Below, piece by piece: positions 10,986 to 23,206 of a DNA stretch of 64,000 nucleotides (positions are counted from its first letter, which is position 1; each line of letters begins with the position of its first letter). A program made the position numbers and the translations under genes. The notes under the pieces were generated by a model. The model had not been told where the DNA came from, made no database searches, and saw only the letters and a program-made list of their open reading frames with translations. The DNA lies in the NCBI GenBank assembly GCA_963580285.1, contig OY757013.1, positions 132,553,027 through 132,617,026 of the forward strand. Direction: 5' to 3'. The stretch is from Lucinisca nassula. Its lineage: Eukaryota > Mollusca > Bivalvia > Lucinida > Lucinidae.

Positions 10986-11404
10986 TCTAAAAATACATGT
11001 ATGAAAACAAAAACCCATAAAAAGAAACACAGCTTACGCCTAACTCGCATTTTCTTTTTAGTATTTTATCCGTGTTTATCCACAGATATTTTATGAATTT
11101 CTTGAAATGGCTTGTGGTCAAATACTCGTAAACGTCAGTATAAAACAAAATGTCTAGACATAACAATCTCGTTGGAGCTTTGCTTTTCACCATGCTCTCA
11201 GCCAGGAGTAGGCTCACATCCTACATTTTGATGACGTATCTTTCGTAGATTGTTGTGACAATCCACATTGTGCGCATGCGTCAATGATAATTGCGTCTTT
11301 CATATCTGTTGAACTCGTTACGAAACTCGCCTATTCAAATATAGTGTAAATTTCGCCGCCGTAAATATGAAAAATCTTAGATGAAAAAATTTGATATTTT
11401 TTTT

Positions 11405-11510
11405 ATTTCTGCTCTAAAATATAGATTGTGGGTACACGTTAGAACCGCCTCGTCAAGGCGCTTCTAACGAGTACCCACAATCTATATTTTAGAGCAGAAA
11501 TAAGAGAAAT
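11405..11510. repeat. MITE-A central hairpin (~105 bp)
   Basis: The arms ttatttctgctctaaaatat / atattttagagcagaaataa and gattgtgggta / tacccacaatc close on a GC core (aaccgcctcgtcaaggcgcttct). Pairing is near-perfect over about 48 bp per arm. It could extrude as a cruciform or fold as a long RNA hairpin. Confidence 0.85.
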
Positions 11511-11833
11511 GAGGTTTGCTCTTAAAGGAACTGATTTTTGATTTTTATTTGCCGTGTAGCAGTGAATGCAGCTGGTGTTGTGCCGTGTGGCGGCGGTAAA
11601 ACGTCTCCCCGTACATCAACCATAGTGCAGTTTATATTTTACTTTTGTTCCTTTGAGATCATCGTGAATATTCTGAGAAATCAGAAATAAATCATTGGTT
11701 TAGACTCATACTAGACAGGTTTTTAATTATTTGGACCCCTTTTGGATTTATATCAGTCTTTGAATCGACTGCCTATTCGAAATTCGCAAAATTGCAGTAC
11801 GTTTCCTCTGGCTTTCTTTGCCGGATCAATACA

Positions 11834-11879
11834 GGGTCACTGATGAGGCTTTATTAGCCTAAACTACGTAGTATGGCCC
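11834..11879 (+). ncRNA. Hammerhead ribozyme, inactive-looking
   Basis: Subfamily with stem III tacgta. The essential gaaac has changed to taaac, which should abolish cleavage. The triplet is gta. Confidence 0.75.
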
Positions 11880-12147
11880 ATCTTCTTTCTTATGAATGCT
11901 TTCATTGCTCTTAAAGGAACTGATTTTTTATTTTTATTTACCGCTCTAAACCCCAGTTTTACTATATAAAAGTGAGGTTCAAGGTGGTCAAAACTACATA
12001 GGCATGTTTGCGTGATGTAGCATCTGCAAGATTTTTATTAACCCTTATCCTGCTGAATATTTAAATTAGCCACACCCTTTTTTGACTATCAGCCAATCAG
12101 ATTACATGATAAAATATTTTTGTTCAAATTCAACAATTGAATGACAA

Positions 12148-12444
12148 ACATCACGAAACCACCTATATAATATTGACCCCCCTTGAACCCCATTTTGATA
12201 TAAGAAAACTGGGGGTTACAGGGGTAAACCATGTTTTTTCTTATTTCTGCTCTAAAATATAGATTGCGGGGTACTCGTTAGAACCGCCTCGATGAGGCGG
12301 TTCTAACGAGTACCAAGTAACCAACAATCTACATTTGGAGCAGAAATAAGAAATATATCATAATTTTTCATCTTACAATTTTCGTGTTTTTTTTTTTCGG
12401 CTGTAAAGTTTACAATGCATTTGTATAGGCGTGCGTTTTAATGT
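12148..12444. mobile_element. MITE family A, full-length copy
   Basis: Starts catcacgaaaccacctatat and ends tataggcgtgcgttttaatg, matching TIRs. It contains the long central hairpin and a second small hairpin (accccattttgatataag / ggggtt). Confidence 0.8.
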
Positions 12445-12449
12445 GGCTT

Positions 12450-12650
12450 CTTACCTTTGTTGCAACTATAGATTGGAAGAGCTCATTAGAACCGCCTAAA
12501 TGAGACGATTGTAGCGAGTATTCAGGCTCTATGCTGAATGAAAATATGGAAAATAATGTGTATGCTCATGTAAACCCCACTTTTCCCTATATAAAGTGGG
12601 GTTTCAAGAGGATATCCTTAACACAGACTTGTAAACGTGACGTATTGTTG
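12450..12650. mobile_element. MITE family A, partial copy
   Basis: Hairpin variant (cattagaaccgcctaaatg) followed by the small hairpin with 'ccctatataaagtgggg'. The outer TIRs are lost. Confidence 0.6.
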
Positions 12651-12847
12651 ACGCCTCGCCTCAAAACGAAATTTCACCATAACACCGCCATTTTACTGCA
12701 CAAAAGGACTATTTTGAACACGGGTATCCCCTAAATGAACAGGGCTGAAAAATAAACCGGAGGCGCAGAAGCAATGAAAACTCAGATCAGCCAGTGCATA
12801 ACGTTCGGCGATGTCAAAGTGTACCGATACTCTATCTTGTGTGTAAA

Positions 12848-13033
12848 GTCATCAAGAAAACACGCCTATATAAGTTTTAACCCATTAAACCCCACTTATA
12901 TGTAGTAAAACTAAGGTTTACCGGAGTAAACATTTTGTTTTTCATTTCTACTCAAAAGCAGAAATATCTGAAAATTTGTCGATTTTGGTTGTAAATTTTT
13001 CAGTTAATTTGAATAAGCATGTTTTCGTAAGAT
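12848..13033. mobile_element. MITE family A, central hairpin deleted
   Basis: Both TIRs (aagaaaacacgcctatataa and gaataagcatgttttcgtaa) and the small hairpin are kept. Where the long hairpin should be, only ctactcaaaagcagaaa is left, as expected from deletion across a palindrome. Confidence 0.7.
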
Positions 13034-13226
13034 TTTCGCGTGCCGCTCTTAAGATACACTAAAAACACAACAATGCTTCTGGTTATGCAACTTAGACAGA
13101 TAATTATAGTCGTCTTTTTATGCATGATTAGTAAGGATTCATTTCGACAACACAGCCGTATGCTTAGTGAATTTTTCATATCTCCGAAAGTTGGTAATAT
13201 TTTCTTGAGGTCGTGGGTGCTCGTTG

Positions 13227-13520
13227 CATTACGAAAATACGCCTACTCAAATGTATTGAAAAAAAAACAAAAAAAAAAAAATAAAAAAATACCACCAAAA
13301 ATGCAACTTCTCAGATAAAAAAATCTGATGTTTTCAATATTTCTGAACCACACATAGATTGTTAATACTCGTCAAAACGGCCTCGCCGAGGCCGTTCAAT
13401 CAATATTTTTTATTAGAGATAAGAAAAAAAGTGTACCCCGTATACCCCAGCTTTACAATATTCAAGTGGGGTTTAAGGGGGGGGGGGGGGTGAAAACTAC
13501 ATATGCGTGTTTTCATGATG
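13227..13520. mobile_element. MITE family A, diverged full-length copy
   Basis: The TIRs cattacgaaaatacgcctac and atgcgtgttttcatgatg are present. The hairpin is partly eroded, and the copy holds an A-rich and a G-rich homopolymer run. Confidence 0.65.
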
Positions 13521-13763
13521 ATAGCCGCCTCAGTGAGGCTGTTCTAAAGACTACCCTCAACCGATGACTTGGAGCAGAAAGAAGCAAACAATTACGTATA
13601 TACCCCAGTTAACCCGAGATTTCACTATGTATGTAAAGTGGGGTTTAGAGGGGTGTTTATTTTCACGGGCTTGTTACCGTGATGGAAAGGCAGAAAACTC
13701 TTTTATATTATCTTGCCAATTTCTTGATAGGGATCCACTGTTAGAAAAAAAGCGTTTGCTGCT

Positions 13764-14030
13764 CATCTGTTTGTTTGATTTGAGGTTTAACATCCCCATC
13801 AGCACTATAAAGGGACTATTGAGACTTTTACCAGAAATTGTGATGAAATGGCATCCTGAGCCCTGTCGCCCAATGAAACCAATATGGTCTATAAGCATGG
13901 ACGGTCCGACTCGCACCGCTTTGCCTGGGCAGGCTTAGATCCTCTAAGCGGTTTACCAGTACTCGTGTGCGGTCGATTTCAGCTCTGCGTGGAAGCTTGC
14001 ATTTCTTCAAGCCCCGTTGGGCGGGGGCCT
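13764..14030 (-). repeat. SINE-like repeat family S, long copy
   Basis: Reverse-oriented copy. It runs from gtttgtttgatttgaggttt (tail) through 'tataagcatggacggtccga' and 'tttaccagtactcgtgtgcg' to 'cttcaagccccgttgggcgg' at the head. Small ORFs on both strands here are shadows. Confidence 0.65.
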
Positions 14031-14140
14031 TTTTGCTGCTCATGAGCAAACATTTTTCTCGAAGTTGGAGAGTTTTTCTTTCATCATGATAACACACGCT
14101 TGTGTTAACCCTTTATGTACTAAATGGACCCTCCCTCCTT

Positions 14141-14380
14141 ATATGAGCCCCGCCAAGCGAATTTGTGTCTTCGAGCATTCCGTCATGACAAATTTTAACT
14201 GCGCATGCCCAACCATTCAGAGGGGCCAGGGATATGGCTTTCTGTCTGAAGGTTCCTCTTGATTCACTGCCTGTATGAGCGAGCAGCGAAGGTTCTGGCG
14301 AGACTGCGCGGATGCGCTGCTGAACCTTCGCTGCTCGCATAGGCGATAAGTACCAAAATCGCTTGAAGGGGCCCATATAA
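14141..14380. mobile_element. MITE family B, copy 1
   Basis: TIRs atatgagccccgccaagcga / tcgcttgaaggggcccatat bound a 240-bp element. A GC-rich inner hairpin (gcgagcagcgaaggttc / gaaccttcgctgctcgc) lies in it. Confidence 0.8.
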
Positions 14381-14735
14381 CAGCAGGAGTCCATTTCAAA
14401 ATTTAGGGGTGAGGGGTTGTGTTTTCATCAAAATTTATTTGGAAAATGACTTAACTTTTAGCAAACAGTGAAGGCCCTGGTTCTGCGGCGTCTGATCTGG
14501 GCCTGCACTGTTTGAAAGGGTACCTCTTTTTGTGTGTCTGGTACCAAATGGGTTACTACTGCGTCTATCAAATCTCCATACTAAGAAGTCTTCGCAATTC
14601 TGGGGTGGATGCTAAGACCTCGGAGAAGTTCGAAGCAGTATAGATTGGGACTCAGATGCATCCGTTTTAGAATACCTCTGTAATTAAGATTGTAAATAAG
14701 GATTCATCCAGTGACCTTTCTTTTTAGCTCACCTG

Positions 14736-16196
14736 AGCCGAAGGTTCATTGGTGAGTTTATAGTATGGCTAGGGTCCGTTGTCTGTCCGTCTGTCTGTCT
14801 GTCAACATTTTAAAACATCTTCTCCTCGGAAACCACTGGGTCGATGAAGTCAAATTCCATGTGGAGAAACCATGGGAAAGGGGAACGAAAGCTTGTTCGC
14901 GGGGTCCAGATCACCTGACCAAGATGGCCATCATGCCCATATAAGGTCAAAACCCTTCAAAAATATTCTCCTCCGGAACCAGTGGGCCGATTGGCATGAA
15001 ACTTGGTATGTGGCATTGGAGACTCGGGGTCCATTATAGTTATTCAAATGATACCCTTCGGATGACCTTGACCTATTTTACGTCAAGATCAAATTTGGTT
15101 ACATAGACTTCTGTATGGGAAATGGTCAAAACTGAGAAATTATTGCAGCCTGTGACCCGAAAATAGGCAGATGCTGTAAGCTAAATGAGTGGATGAAACT
15201 ACAGGAATAGTCAATGTCAAGGTTGTTCCTAGGCCTTGGTCCTAGGTCATTCAGATATGAAAATAAAAAAATTGTTTTCCACAGAAACCAATGAGCCATT
15301 TATAACCAAGTTCCATATGAAAGCTTTTAGGAACAAGCAAATGATAACTGATTATTTTGAGTTTGGTCGCAAGATCAAGATGGCCGCCATGCCCATATAA
15401 GGTAACAATCATTAAAAATATTCTTCTCCGGAACCAGTAGGCTGATTGTCATGACACTTGTAGCATTGATGACCCTCGGATGACCTTGACCTTTTTTACG
15501 CCAAGGTCAAATTTGGTCACATAGACTTTTGCGATTCTTTGGTCGCGGTTAAGTTTTGTTATGGCTTGTCTCTGAGAGTGCGTGTATGGCTTATATTTTT
15601 TTTTGTTTTGGATAGCCAATTGGCCATTTTGTGGGAAAGTAACTGTCCTTTTGGCTTTCCGCTATTATAATTGATATTTTTATTAGGGGCTAGTTTTTTC
15701 ATGTTTGTGTTTCTTTCCCTTTGGTGTCTCTGATGGGAGCTGTGGGTTAATTGTATCGATTCCTGGTCATTGCTTTCACTTCTATCTTAGGAATGAGGAA
15801 ATGAAAAACATTTTTGTCACATGACCAATATGGCTACCATGCCCATATAAGGTAAAAACCCTTCAGAAATATTCTTCTCCTGAACAAACGGGCATTATCA
15901 TGAAACTTGGTATGTAGCACTGGGGACTCAAGCCAGTCATAATTTGTTCAAATGGACCAGTCTTGCACCAAGGTCAAATTGGTCACATAGGCTTTTGTAT
16001 GAGGAAAAATTCAATACCATGTATTTTTCAGAAATTATTGCAGCCTGTGATCTGAAAATTGGTAGATGCAGTTAGCTAAATGAGTGAATTAAACTTCATG
16101 CGTATTAAAGGTCAAGGTCCCTCCTTGACCTTAGTCAAAGGCCATGCAGATATGAAAATTAGAACTTATTTTCAACAGGAACCACTGGGCCATTTA
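14736..16196 (+). repeat. Mollusc-type 'agctcacctgagc' repeat, degenerate multi-unit
   Basis: Starts with agctcacctgagccgaagg and continues as several diverged ~450-bp units. They share 'aagatggccgccatgcccat', 'cttctccggaaccagtgggc' and 'tgaccttgacc'. A PLE tail splits it at 15535-15790. No ORF is conserved between units, so it is treated as non-coding. Related units continue at 16440-16930. Confidence 0.6.
15535..15790 (+). repeat. PLE 3' tail, copy 4 (subfamily 2)
   Basis: Has 'ggccattttgtgggaaagta' and the subfamily variant 'ctctgatgggagctgtgggt'. It ends near 'ttcacttctat'. Confidence 0.8.
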
Positions 16197-16440
16197 TTAC
16201 GAAAACATGCCTATTCAAATACATTGTAAATTTTACCACCTAAAAAAACGAAAATTTTAGACGAAAAATTGTGATATTTTTTCTTATTTCTGCTCAAAAT
16301 ATAGAGGCGGTTCTTACCCACAATCTATATTTTAGAGGAGAAGCAAGACAATTAAGGTTTACCCCTGCTAACCCCATTTTTACTATATAAAAGTGGGGTT
16401 CAAGGGGGTCAAAATTATATAGGCGTGTTTTCGTGATGTG
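16196..16440. mobile_element. MITE family A copy
   Basis: TIRs attacgaaaacatgcctattc and tataggcgtgttttcgtgatg are present. The hairpin's GC core is partly deleted, leaving short arms, and the second small hairpin is intact. Confidence 0.75.
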
Positions 16441-16942
16441 TAACCAAATTTAATATGAAAACTTTAAGAAACAGGAGAATGAAAATTAATCACATCACTT
16501 ATATGGCCGCAAGGCCCATTTTAGGCAAAACTTATTCAAAAAACTTTTTCTTTGGAACTAGTTGGTTGATTTTCATGAAACTGGATATGTTGCATTTGGG
16601 ACTCAAGCCACTCGTAGTTTGTTCAAATGATGATCGCTGGATAGCCTTGACCAAATTTAGGTCCAGGTCAACTTTGTTTGCATGAATGTGGCATTGGTGG
16701 ATTCCATGAATGTAGCATTTGGGGATTCCGGTCCAATATAACTTATTCAAATGATTGGTCTTCGTTGACCTTGACTCATTTTAGATCAAAGTTAAATTCA
16801 GACACTTGTTCTTTTGTATGAGAAAAAGGTAAAATTAATATTTTTTAGAAAACTGCCATTGCCTGTGAACTTGGATGGTATACACACAATCAGCTAAACA
16901 TGTTAACGAATCTGCATGAGTATCAAACATCAACCATCACGT

Positions 16943-17245
16943 GACGACCCCCGCCAATCGGGGCTTGAAGAAATTTATGGGCTGCATGATGCTTCCAGAC
17001 AGAGCGGAAACCGACCCGCACACGAGTACTGGTAAACCGTTTAGAGGATCTAAGCCTGCCCAGACAAAACAGTGCGAGTCGGCCCGTCCATGCTTATAAA
17101 CCCTATTGGTTTCATTAGGCGACAGGGCTTGAGATGTCATTTCATCTCAATGTCGGGTTAAAGTCCCACAAAATTGGAAGCAAAGTCTCCAAAATGACCT
17201 TTACAGTGTTGACAGGGACATTAAACCTCAAATCAAACAAACAAA
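16943..17245 (+). repeat. SINE-like repeat family S, near full-length
   Basis: Head gccaatcggggcttgaagaa, middle 'tggtaaaccgtttagaggat', and tail 'acattaaacctcaaatcaaa' then caaacaaa. This is the longest plus-strand copy and defines the family at about 300 bp. Confidence 0.65.
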
Positions 17246-17273
17246 AACCATCACATGAACAAGTCCGTAAAAT

Positions 17274-17440
17274 GAAAACCCCCTATACCCCCTATGCCCC
17301 ACTTTATATAGACTGGGTTTTTACGGGGGTATACATTATTTTTATTAATTTTGCTCCAAGATATAGGTTGTGGGTGTTCGTTAGAACTGCCTCAATGCGG
17401 CGGTTCTAACGAGCACCCGCAACCTATGTTTGCAGTATTT
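17274..17440. mobile_element. MITE family A, half copy
   Basis: The small hairpin (tatgccccactttatatagac) and the long hairpin (ggttgtgggtgttcgttagaa) are present, but the right TIR is missing. Confidence 0.6.
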
Positions 17441-18088
17441 ATAAGAAAAATATCACAGTTTTTTTCATCAGAAATATGGCTTTTTTGAAGATGTGAAAAA
17501 AATGCACTATGTCGCACCGGTGTGTTATAATATTAATCATTGACATTGGTCCAGGGCCACTTAGATAACAAAATGACTGTAAAAAAAAAACTTGTTTGGG
17601 CCAAATTTATATATGAAGCCTTTATGGGATGGAGATACAAAATTTTGTATAAATGGTTTAGGTCACATGACCACGATGGCTGCCATGGTAAAAACCCTCC
17701 ATATATCTTCTTATCAGAAACCAAATGGCTCCATAAACACTAAGCACTCAGTTGAGCAGTTCAGGACCATTGGTAATCTGGCTTAAGCTTTACATAAATT
17801 ACCGAGGTAACATTTGACCAAATGCGACCGACTCAGAATAAGAAGATTCAATGTCATTTGATAAAACAACAATTTCAGTGGAACAAATTCTTCGCTCCGG
17901 ATGAGATGGTAAATGGAGGTATTCAAGAAAATTATGATTATTTAATACTCAAAGAAACAAATGTTGTGAATACAGTATTTGTAAGAATCTCCTCAGCGAA
18001 GAGATTTTAACAAATGTCCTCATAATTTTTTTCTTTGTGAAATTCAGAGGGAAAGACCTTTATTAACTATTCTAACACTGGTCGCCTA

Positions 18089-18334
18089 TATATGGGCCCC
18101 GTCAAGCGATTTTGGTACTTATCGCCTATGCGAGCAGCGAAGGTTCAGGCGAGCCTGCGCATCCGCGCAGTCTCGCCAGAACCTTCGCTGCTCGCTCATA
18201 CAAGCAGTGAATCAAGAGGAACCTTCAGACAGAAAGCCATATTCCTGGCCCCTCTGAATGGCTGGGCATGCGCAGTTAAAATATGTCATGACGGAATGCT
18301 CGAAGACACAGATTCGCCTTGCGGGGCTCGTATG
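18089..18334. mobile_element. MITE family B, copy 2
   Basis: TIRs atatatgggccccgtcaagcg / cgccttgcggggctcgtatg and the inner hairpin gcgagcagcgaaggttcagg / ccagaaccttcgctgctcgc are present. Opposite orientation to copy 1. Confidence 0.8.
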
Positions 18335-18429
18335 ATATCTTGTTTGTCTCGTTACGATAACACTCCCGTGCGACATAGTGCATTCTTTCACAGCTCCAAA
18401 ATGGCAATTTATCCAATGACAATTTGTGA

Positions 18430-18626
18430 TAATTTTCTTATTTGAACTCGAAACATTGATTGTGGCGCTCGTTAGAACCGCCTCATTGAGGCGGTTCTAA
18501 CGAGTACCCACAACCTATGTATTGGAGAAGAAATTGGCAAAATAATGTTTACCCCTGTAAACCCTAGTTTTCTCTATATAAAATGGGGTTTAGAGGGGTG
18601 TTCATTTTACGGACATGTTAACCTGA
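18430..18626. mobile_element. MITE family A, partial copy
   Basis: A perfect inner hairpin (gttagaaccgcctcattgag / gaggcggttctaacgag) is followed by the small hairpin and a degraded right TIR. Confidence 0.65.
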
Positions 18627-18699
18627 TGTTCTACAAAATAAAGGAGTGTTACGTGTACTCGTTGGGGTCGCCTTTTCGAGGTCATATGCCTCCACAAGA

Positions 18700-19650
18700 C
18701 AAAATCCTATGAAAGAACTCCATAAAATAACTTGAATAAACTGTGTTGAAAACGTCAGAATTTTCATTACACTCGATGAAATATTTTTGGTATTCATCTC
18801 AAAAAAGTAAATATCCTCTCTATATACAGAAGTTACCGGTCAATATTTTTCCATATTGCCCGTAGTCAAGTTAATATTTCTCATAGATAAGCAGTCAAGT
18901 TCACTATAGAACCTCTTTTCAAATCTGTTCGAATCGGCAGCCATCTTGTCGTGCGTATCGACTGAAATAACCTAAAACAAAACGAATATAGGCTGTGACA
19001 AGATGCATAAATCGCATTTTATGCTAGCTAATAAGACCTACCTGCAATCTACTTATATATTCAATAATTTCTTTTAGGAAATCAAGAATATTTTGAAAGA
19101 ATTAAAACGAACACTTCAGTATAAAGGGCGCCCTGCGTTGGGAAATGTCAATGTTTTAGTGACGTCACATCCACCAACGTTAACGTCGTCTTCACTTTGG
19201 TGCCATTGGGTGTGTTTTTTCATTGTGTAGGAAGACACTTAACGGCCTTCATTATTTTCAATTTCAAACCACTTAAAGGTGTATACTTTCATTTTACGTT
19301 CAGATTCCTTTGCCAGGCAATCCGGAATTCTGGCACACAGTCCAAATTTGGGGTAAATAATAAAAAGGGTTATTGATTTTATGTTGTGAAATATTCGGCA
19401 GTCGTTCATATGGCGGAGAGGCACTCGCAAGCTCGTGCGTCCTTGGCCATATGAACTCGTGCCGACTATTTCACAATATAAAGTCTATAATTATTGTCTA
19501 TAATCACCTATAATTATTGTACGGCATAGCCGAGAAAACGATATCCACCGAGTGTATTGTTTGTGAAATTTATCCACGTATTATGGTGAATAGATTTAAC
19601 GCTCAATTCACATTTTCGACGACGCAACACGACAGATGGTGAACCTTTAA
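18700..19650. other. Non-coding stretch with inverted repeats
   Basis: 18740-18830 resembles the 2.6-kb hairpin repeat. At 19375-19480 the arms gtgaaatattcggcagtcgt / gtgccgactatttcac and catatggc / gccatatg form another foldback. No gene is seen. Confidence 0.4.
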
Positions 19651-19779
19651 GTTTCGCTTAGAGAAATAAATCAAAAACATTAATTATATACTTGATATGA
19701 CACATGATAGCATGCAACAGATGTGTTTAGAATATAAGTATACAAATGGTATTAAGGATACCAACATTGAATCCGTGAG

Positions 19780-20116
19780 TTCGAATCCGAAATTATTATT
19801 ATTATTATTATTATTATGATTATTATTATTATTATTATTTGTTTGATTTGCCGTCAACACTGTATACACTGTAATTCATTTTTGAGACATTGGGTCCAAT
19901 TTTGTGGGACGATTACCCGACACTGAGGTGTTTTGACAACTGTCGCCCATGAAACCAATAAGGTTTATAAGCATGAACGGTCCGACTTGCACCGCTTTAC
20001 CTTGGCAGGCTTAAATCATCTGAGCGGTTTATCAGTACTCGTGTGCGGTCAGTTTCAGCTCTGCGTGGACGCATCATGCAGCCCATCTATTTCTTCAAGC
20101 CCAGACTAGCGGGGCG

Positions 20117-20151
<35 letters not shown>

Positions 20152-20217
20152 GATTTGTTTGCTTGATTTGAGGTTAAACGTCGCCGTCAACACTGTATAG
20201 GTCATTTTTGAGAGGTA
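19780..20217 (-). repeat. SINE family S copies with (TTA)n microsatellites
   Basis: A (tta)n run at 19790-19840 abuts a reverse family-S copy (19841-20115). A second (tta)n run lies at 20117-20150, followed by a truncated second copy (20150-20217). Confidence 0.6.
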
Positions 20218-20639
20218 TATAAAGAAAAAATGGAAAAAATCTCTTGTCGTTTTCACTTCTTCTGCGTGAAATGAATAAAAACTATCTTTCTAGGCATGGA
20301 ATATTCGCCATTAATCATGTAGTAACATTACGAAAACACGCCTGTACAAATACATTGTAACCTTTATCGCCGAAAAAAAAAATGAAAATTTTAAGATGAA
20401 AAATTGGCAAAGGACCTGTTGCAATCTATAATGGCAGCTGGCCTACTGAAGTGGTGATTTCCTAAAGTAATCAAACAGACGGAAAACCTTATTTTATCAG
20501 TACCTTAATGCATCTACTTTAAGCCCTGCCTTTAATATTTTCTCACTCTCATATCCTTTTTGTGAAAATTTTATGGTTGAAAACATATACTATCTTCGAC
20601 ATTTAACATTGAGTGTATGGGAATAATAACCTACGCTAC

Positions 20640-20770
20640 CCAATTTACATGGATACTTTTCCATGTCCTACCCTCTTAACCAAATTTTTTCTTGTAAATA
20701 ATTAATTGACATATATATTTTCATCATAAAATCACAGTTTTATCGTGGTTAAGAGGGTAGGACTAAACGA
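20640..20770. repeat. Palindromic hairpin element
   Basis: Arms gtcctaccctcttaacca / gtggttaagagggtaggac flank about 80 bp of AT-rich loop. Confidence 0.6.
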
Positions 20771-21029
20771 AAACAAAAATTTTTGTGGAAAGTTTTACCT
20801 ATATACTTCGGAAACTATAAGAGATATTGATTCAAATAAGTACAGCTGAAAGGTTGTTTTAGATATATGCTCAGACATACAGTCGAACTTCAATGGCTCG
20901 AACACCTTTGGAACCTCGAAAATCTGTTCGAGACAGGGAAAGTTCGAACCACCGAGGTTACTGTCAGGTGGCATAACGAGATACTTTTAGATATCTATTC
21001 GAGAACTCTTTTCGGTGTTCCATAATGAA

Positions 21030-21110
21030 TATGTATGTTGTGTGTACTCATTAGAATCGCCTCATCGAGGCGATTCTAATGAGTACACACAGCATACATT
21101 TGCAAGATAA
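21030..21110. repeat. Isolated MITE-A type hairpin
   Basis: Near-perfect palindrome (gtgtgtactcattagaatcg / cgattctaatgagtacacac) matching the family A centre, without TIRs. Confidence 0.7.
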
Positions 21111-21629
21111 AAGACTAAAATCTCCTTAATTATCCCCCGCTTTTTCTTCTGTAGAGGATTTCGCTAGGGGCTCAAGAATGGGTTCGACGCATCCATGGTA
21201 AACGAGCCATCGGTGTTCGAGCCATCGAAGTTCTACTTTAGTTGTTACAAACCGTTTTTACTCGCCTGGATGAAGTCCAGGAAGAACTATTGCACTACCC
21301 CAGACGTTGGCGTCGGCGTTAGCGTTGGAGTCGGCATCCGCATTAATTACGTTAAAGTTTTTAGGAGCTCATGGTATCCAAACCATAAGATGGATTTTGT
21401 TCTTGTTTGGTATGATGATAGATATAGGTTCAAACTTTTATACTGCAATACTACCGCCCATGACGATGGCCCCAAGGTCAAGGTTATGAACTTAGAATTT
21501 TTATAATATGTTTTTCTCCAAATTTTTAGGATAAAGGTTTTAACTGCTGATATTTGCTATACCATATGATGAATTTGGTTCGTATTTGGTATGATGATAG
21601 ATATAGGTGCAAAGTTTCATACAGCAATA

Positions 21630-22215
21630 AAGTAGAAGTAAAACAAAGATCAGGAATCGATACAATTAACTTACTCCACCCATCAAAGACACCAAAGGGA
21701 AAGAAACACAAACATGATTACCATTACGGAAACCTAAACAAAGGAAAGCCATAAGGACAGTTACTTTCCCACAAAATGGCCAAATGGCCATCCAAAATAA
21801 AAATACACTAGCGATACACACAGTGAGTAACAAACAACAACATGAATATACCGCCACAGAAGAACCGCCTTGGAACGGTTAGTAGAAAGAATTCCACTGG
21901 GGGGCTAAAATCGATTTTACAGGGCCATAATCCTCGCCCGTACCTCTGTCGCGGTATACACTAATTTTGTTTAGTCCGCATGAAGGCTTCCTAACTCATC
22001 AGTGTAACATCTCCGAGAACATACAAATAAAAAACTACAAAGTTGAAACAGGCTCTTCTTTGAAGCAGTTTATATAGTGTGTTTTGCAAACAAACACAAT
22101 ATTGTTAGATGCCTTGTCAGCTGGAACAACGACAAACTTATGATGGATTTCAGCCAACTCAGCAGCAACATGTGGATCATCAAACACCGAATAATGTCGG
22201 CGAGACATGGTTCTG
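21630..22215 (-). pseudogene. Internally deleted PLE: RT N-terminal fragment joined to 3' tail
   Basis: On the minus strand, 22215-22045 encodes a fragment with AAELAEIHHKFVVVPADKAS and NNIVFVCKTHYI, the 'PADKA' region upstream of the RT catalytic core. It is immediately followed (22048-21630) by the 3' tail ending in gttttacttctac. The whole RT core is missing. The fragment is short and carries no start or stop signals of its own. Confidence 0.7.
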
Positions 22216-22394
22216 CTGAGTTTACCCAGATTACCACCCCAGGATGAATCAACCGGCCGTCACGTGACTATACATGACGTCGTAAATTTAACAATGTGCT
22301 CAAGCGAACCCGGATACACCGGGTTGTCTTCCATATCAAGTTCATCAAGATCAATCGTGGGCCAAAAACGCTTAGAATGCAACTCGCCCTTTGT

Positions 22395-22585
22395 CTTAAT
22401 TGTGCTCAAAATATAAATTGTACGTACTCGTTAGAACCGCCTCATCGCGCCGGTTGTAACGAGTACCCACAATCCATATTTTGAGCAGACAAAAGAAAAA
22501 AATAGGGTTTACCCCTGTCGACCCCATAAAAGTGTGGTTTGAGGGAGTCACAATTATAAAGGCGTGTTTTCTTGATGATTTGAGT
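22395..22585. mobile_element. MITE family A, partial copy
   Basis: The long hairpin has one mismatched arm (gccggttgtaacgagtaccc). The small hairpin and right TIR (aaggcgtgttttcttgatg) are present. The left TIR is lost. Confidence 0.65.
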
Positions 22586-22730
22586 CACAGATTACACCGC
22601 TTACTGTGTCGCAGGCTTTCTTTCTGTAAAAAATCCAAGAGCTCATATATTCAACGCATCGCAGAGGTGACGATTACGACAGCAGCACGAAAACAGTCAG
22701 TTTGCAATGTTAGATTATTGTATTGCGTAT

Positions 22731-23006
22731 CATTACGAAAACACGCCTATACTAATACATTATAAATTTTAGCACCGAAAAATAAAAATTTTCCGATAAA
22801 ATTTGTGGTAGTTTTCTTATTTCCGCCCAAACATAGATTGCGGGCACCCGTTAGAATCGCCTCATCGAGGCGGTTCTAACGAGTACCCACAATCTATGTT
22901 TTTAAGCAGAAATAAGAAACATAATGCATAACCTGTAAACCCCTGTTTAACCATATAAAAGTGGGGTTCAAGGGGGTCAAAAGTATATAGGCGTGTTTTC
23001 GTGATG
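22731..23006. mobile_element. MITE family A, reference copy (276 bp)
   Basis: Both TIRs are intact (cattacgaaaacacgcctat / ataggcgtgttttcgtgatg). The long hairpin has the core tcgcctcatcgaggcg. The small hairpin is 'accatataaaagtggggttc'. It is among the best preserved of the family. Confidence 0.85.
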
Positions 23007-23206
23007 ATTTCAGATATTAAAAGTAAAATGTTAATAAATGATGAAAAAAGGGTCGTATAAATATTTTGAAAACAAACAAACAAAAAAGAAAATAATAAAG
23101 ACATTGAAAGGTACAACACACAGGACTCGAATTCCAGACCTCTCGTTTTTAAAACGAATACGCTACCCTCTACCAATACATATTCATCGCATCTATTTAA
23201 ATAATT

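Larger units (their letters stand above)
11317..12033 (+). mobile_element. MITE family A copy split by a PLE terminal repeat
   Basis: The left TIR and central hairpin lie at 11317-11510. The family's right part (ccccagttttactatataaa ... cataggcatgtttgcgtgatg) resumes at 11945. Between them sits a ~425-bp PLE terminal-repeat unit whose two ends share 'gctcttaaaggaactgattt'. This gives the order of events: MITE first, PLE later. Confidence 0.8.

Noticed and set aside
13040..13318. 92-codon ORF with Lys-rich C-terminus
   Set aside because: Falls in MITE A copies with an A-run; no protein-like features.
19684..19869. Asn-rich protein ORF
   Set aside because: The Asn run is the translation of a (tta/att)n microsatellite next to a SINE.
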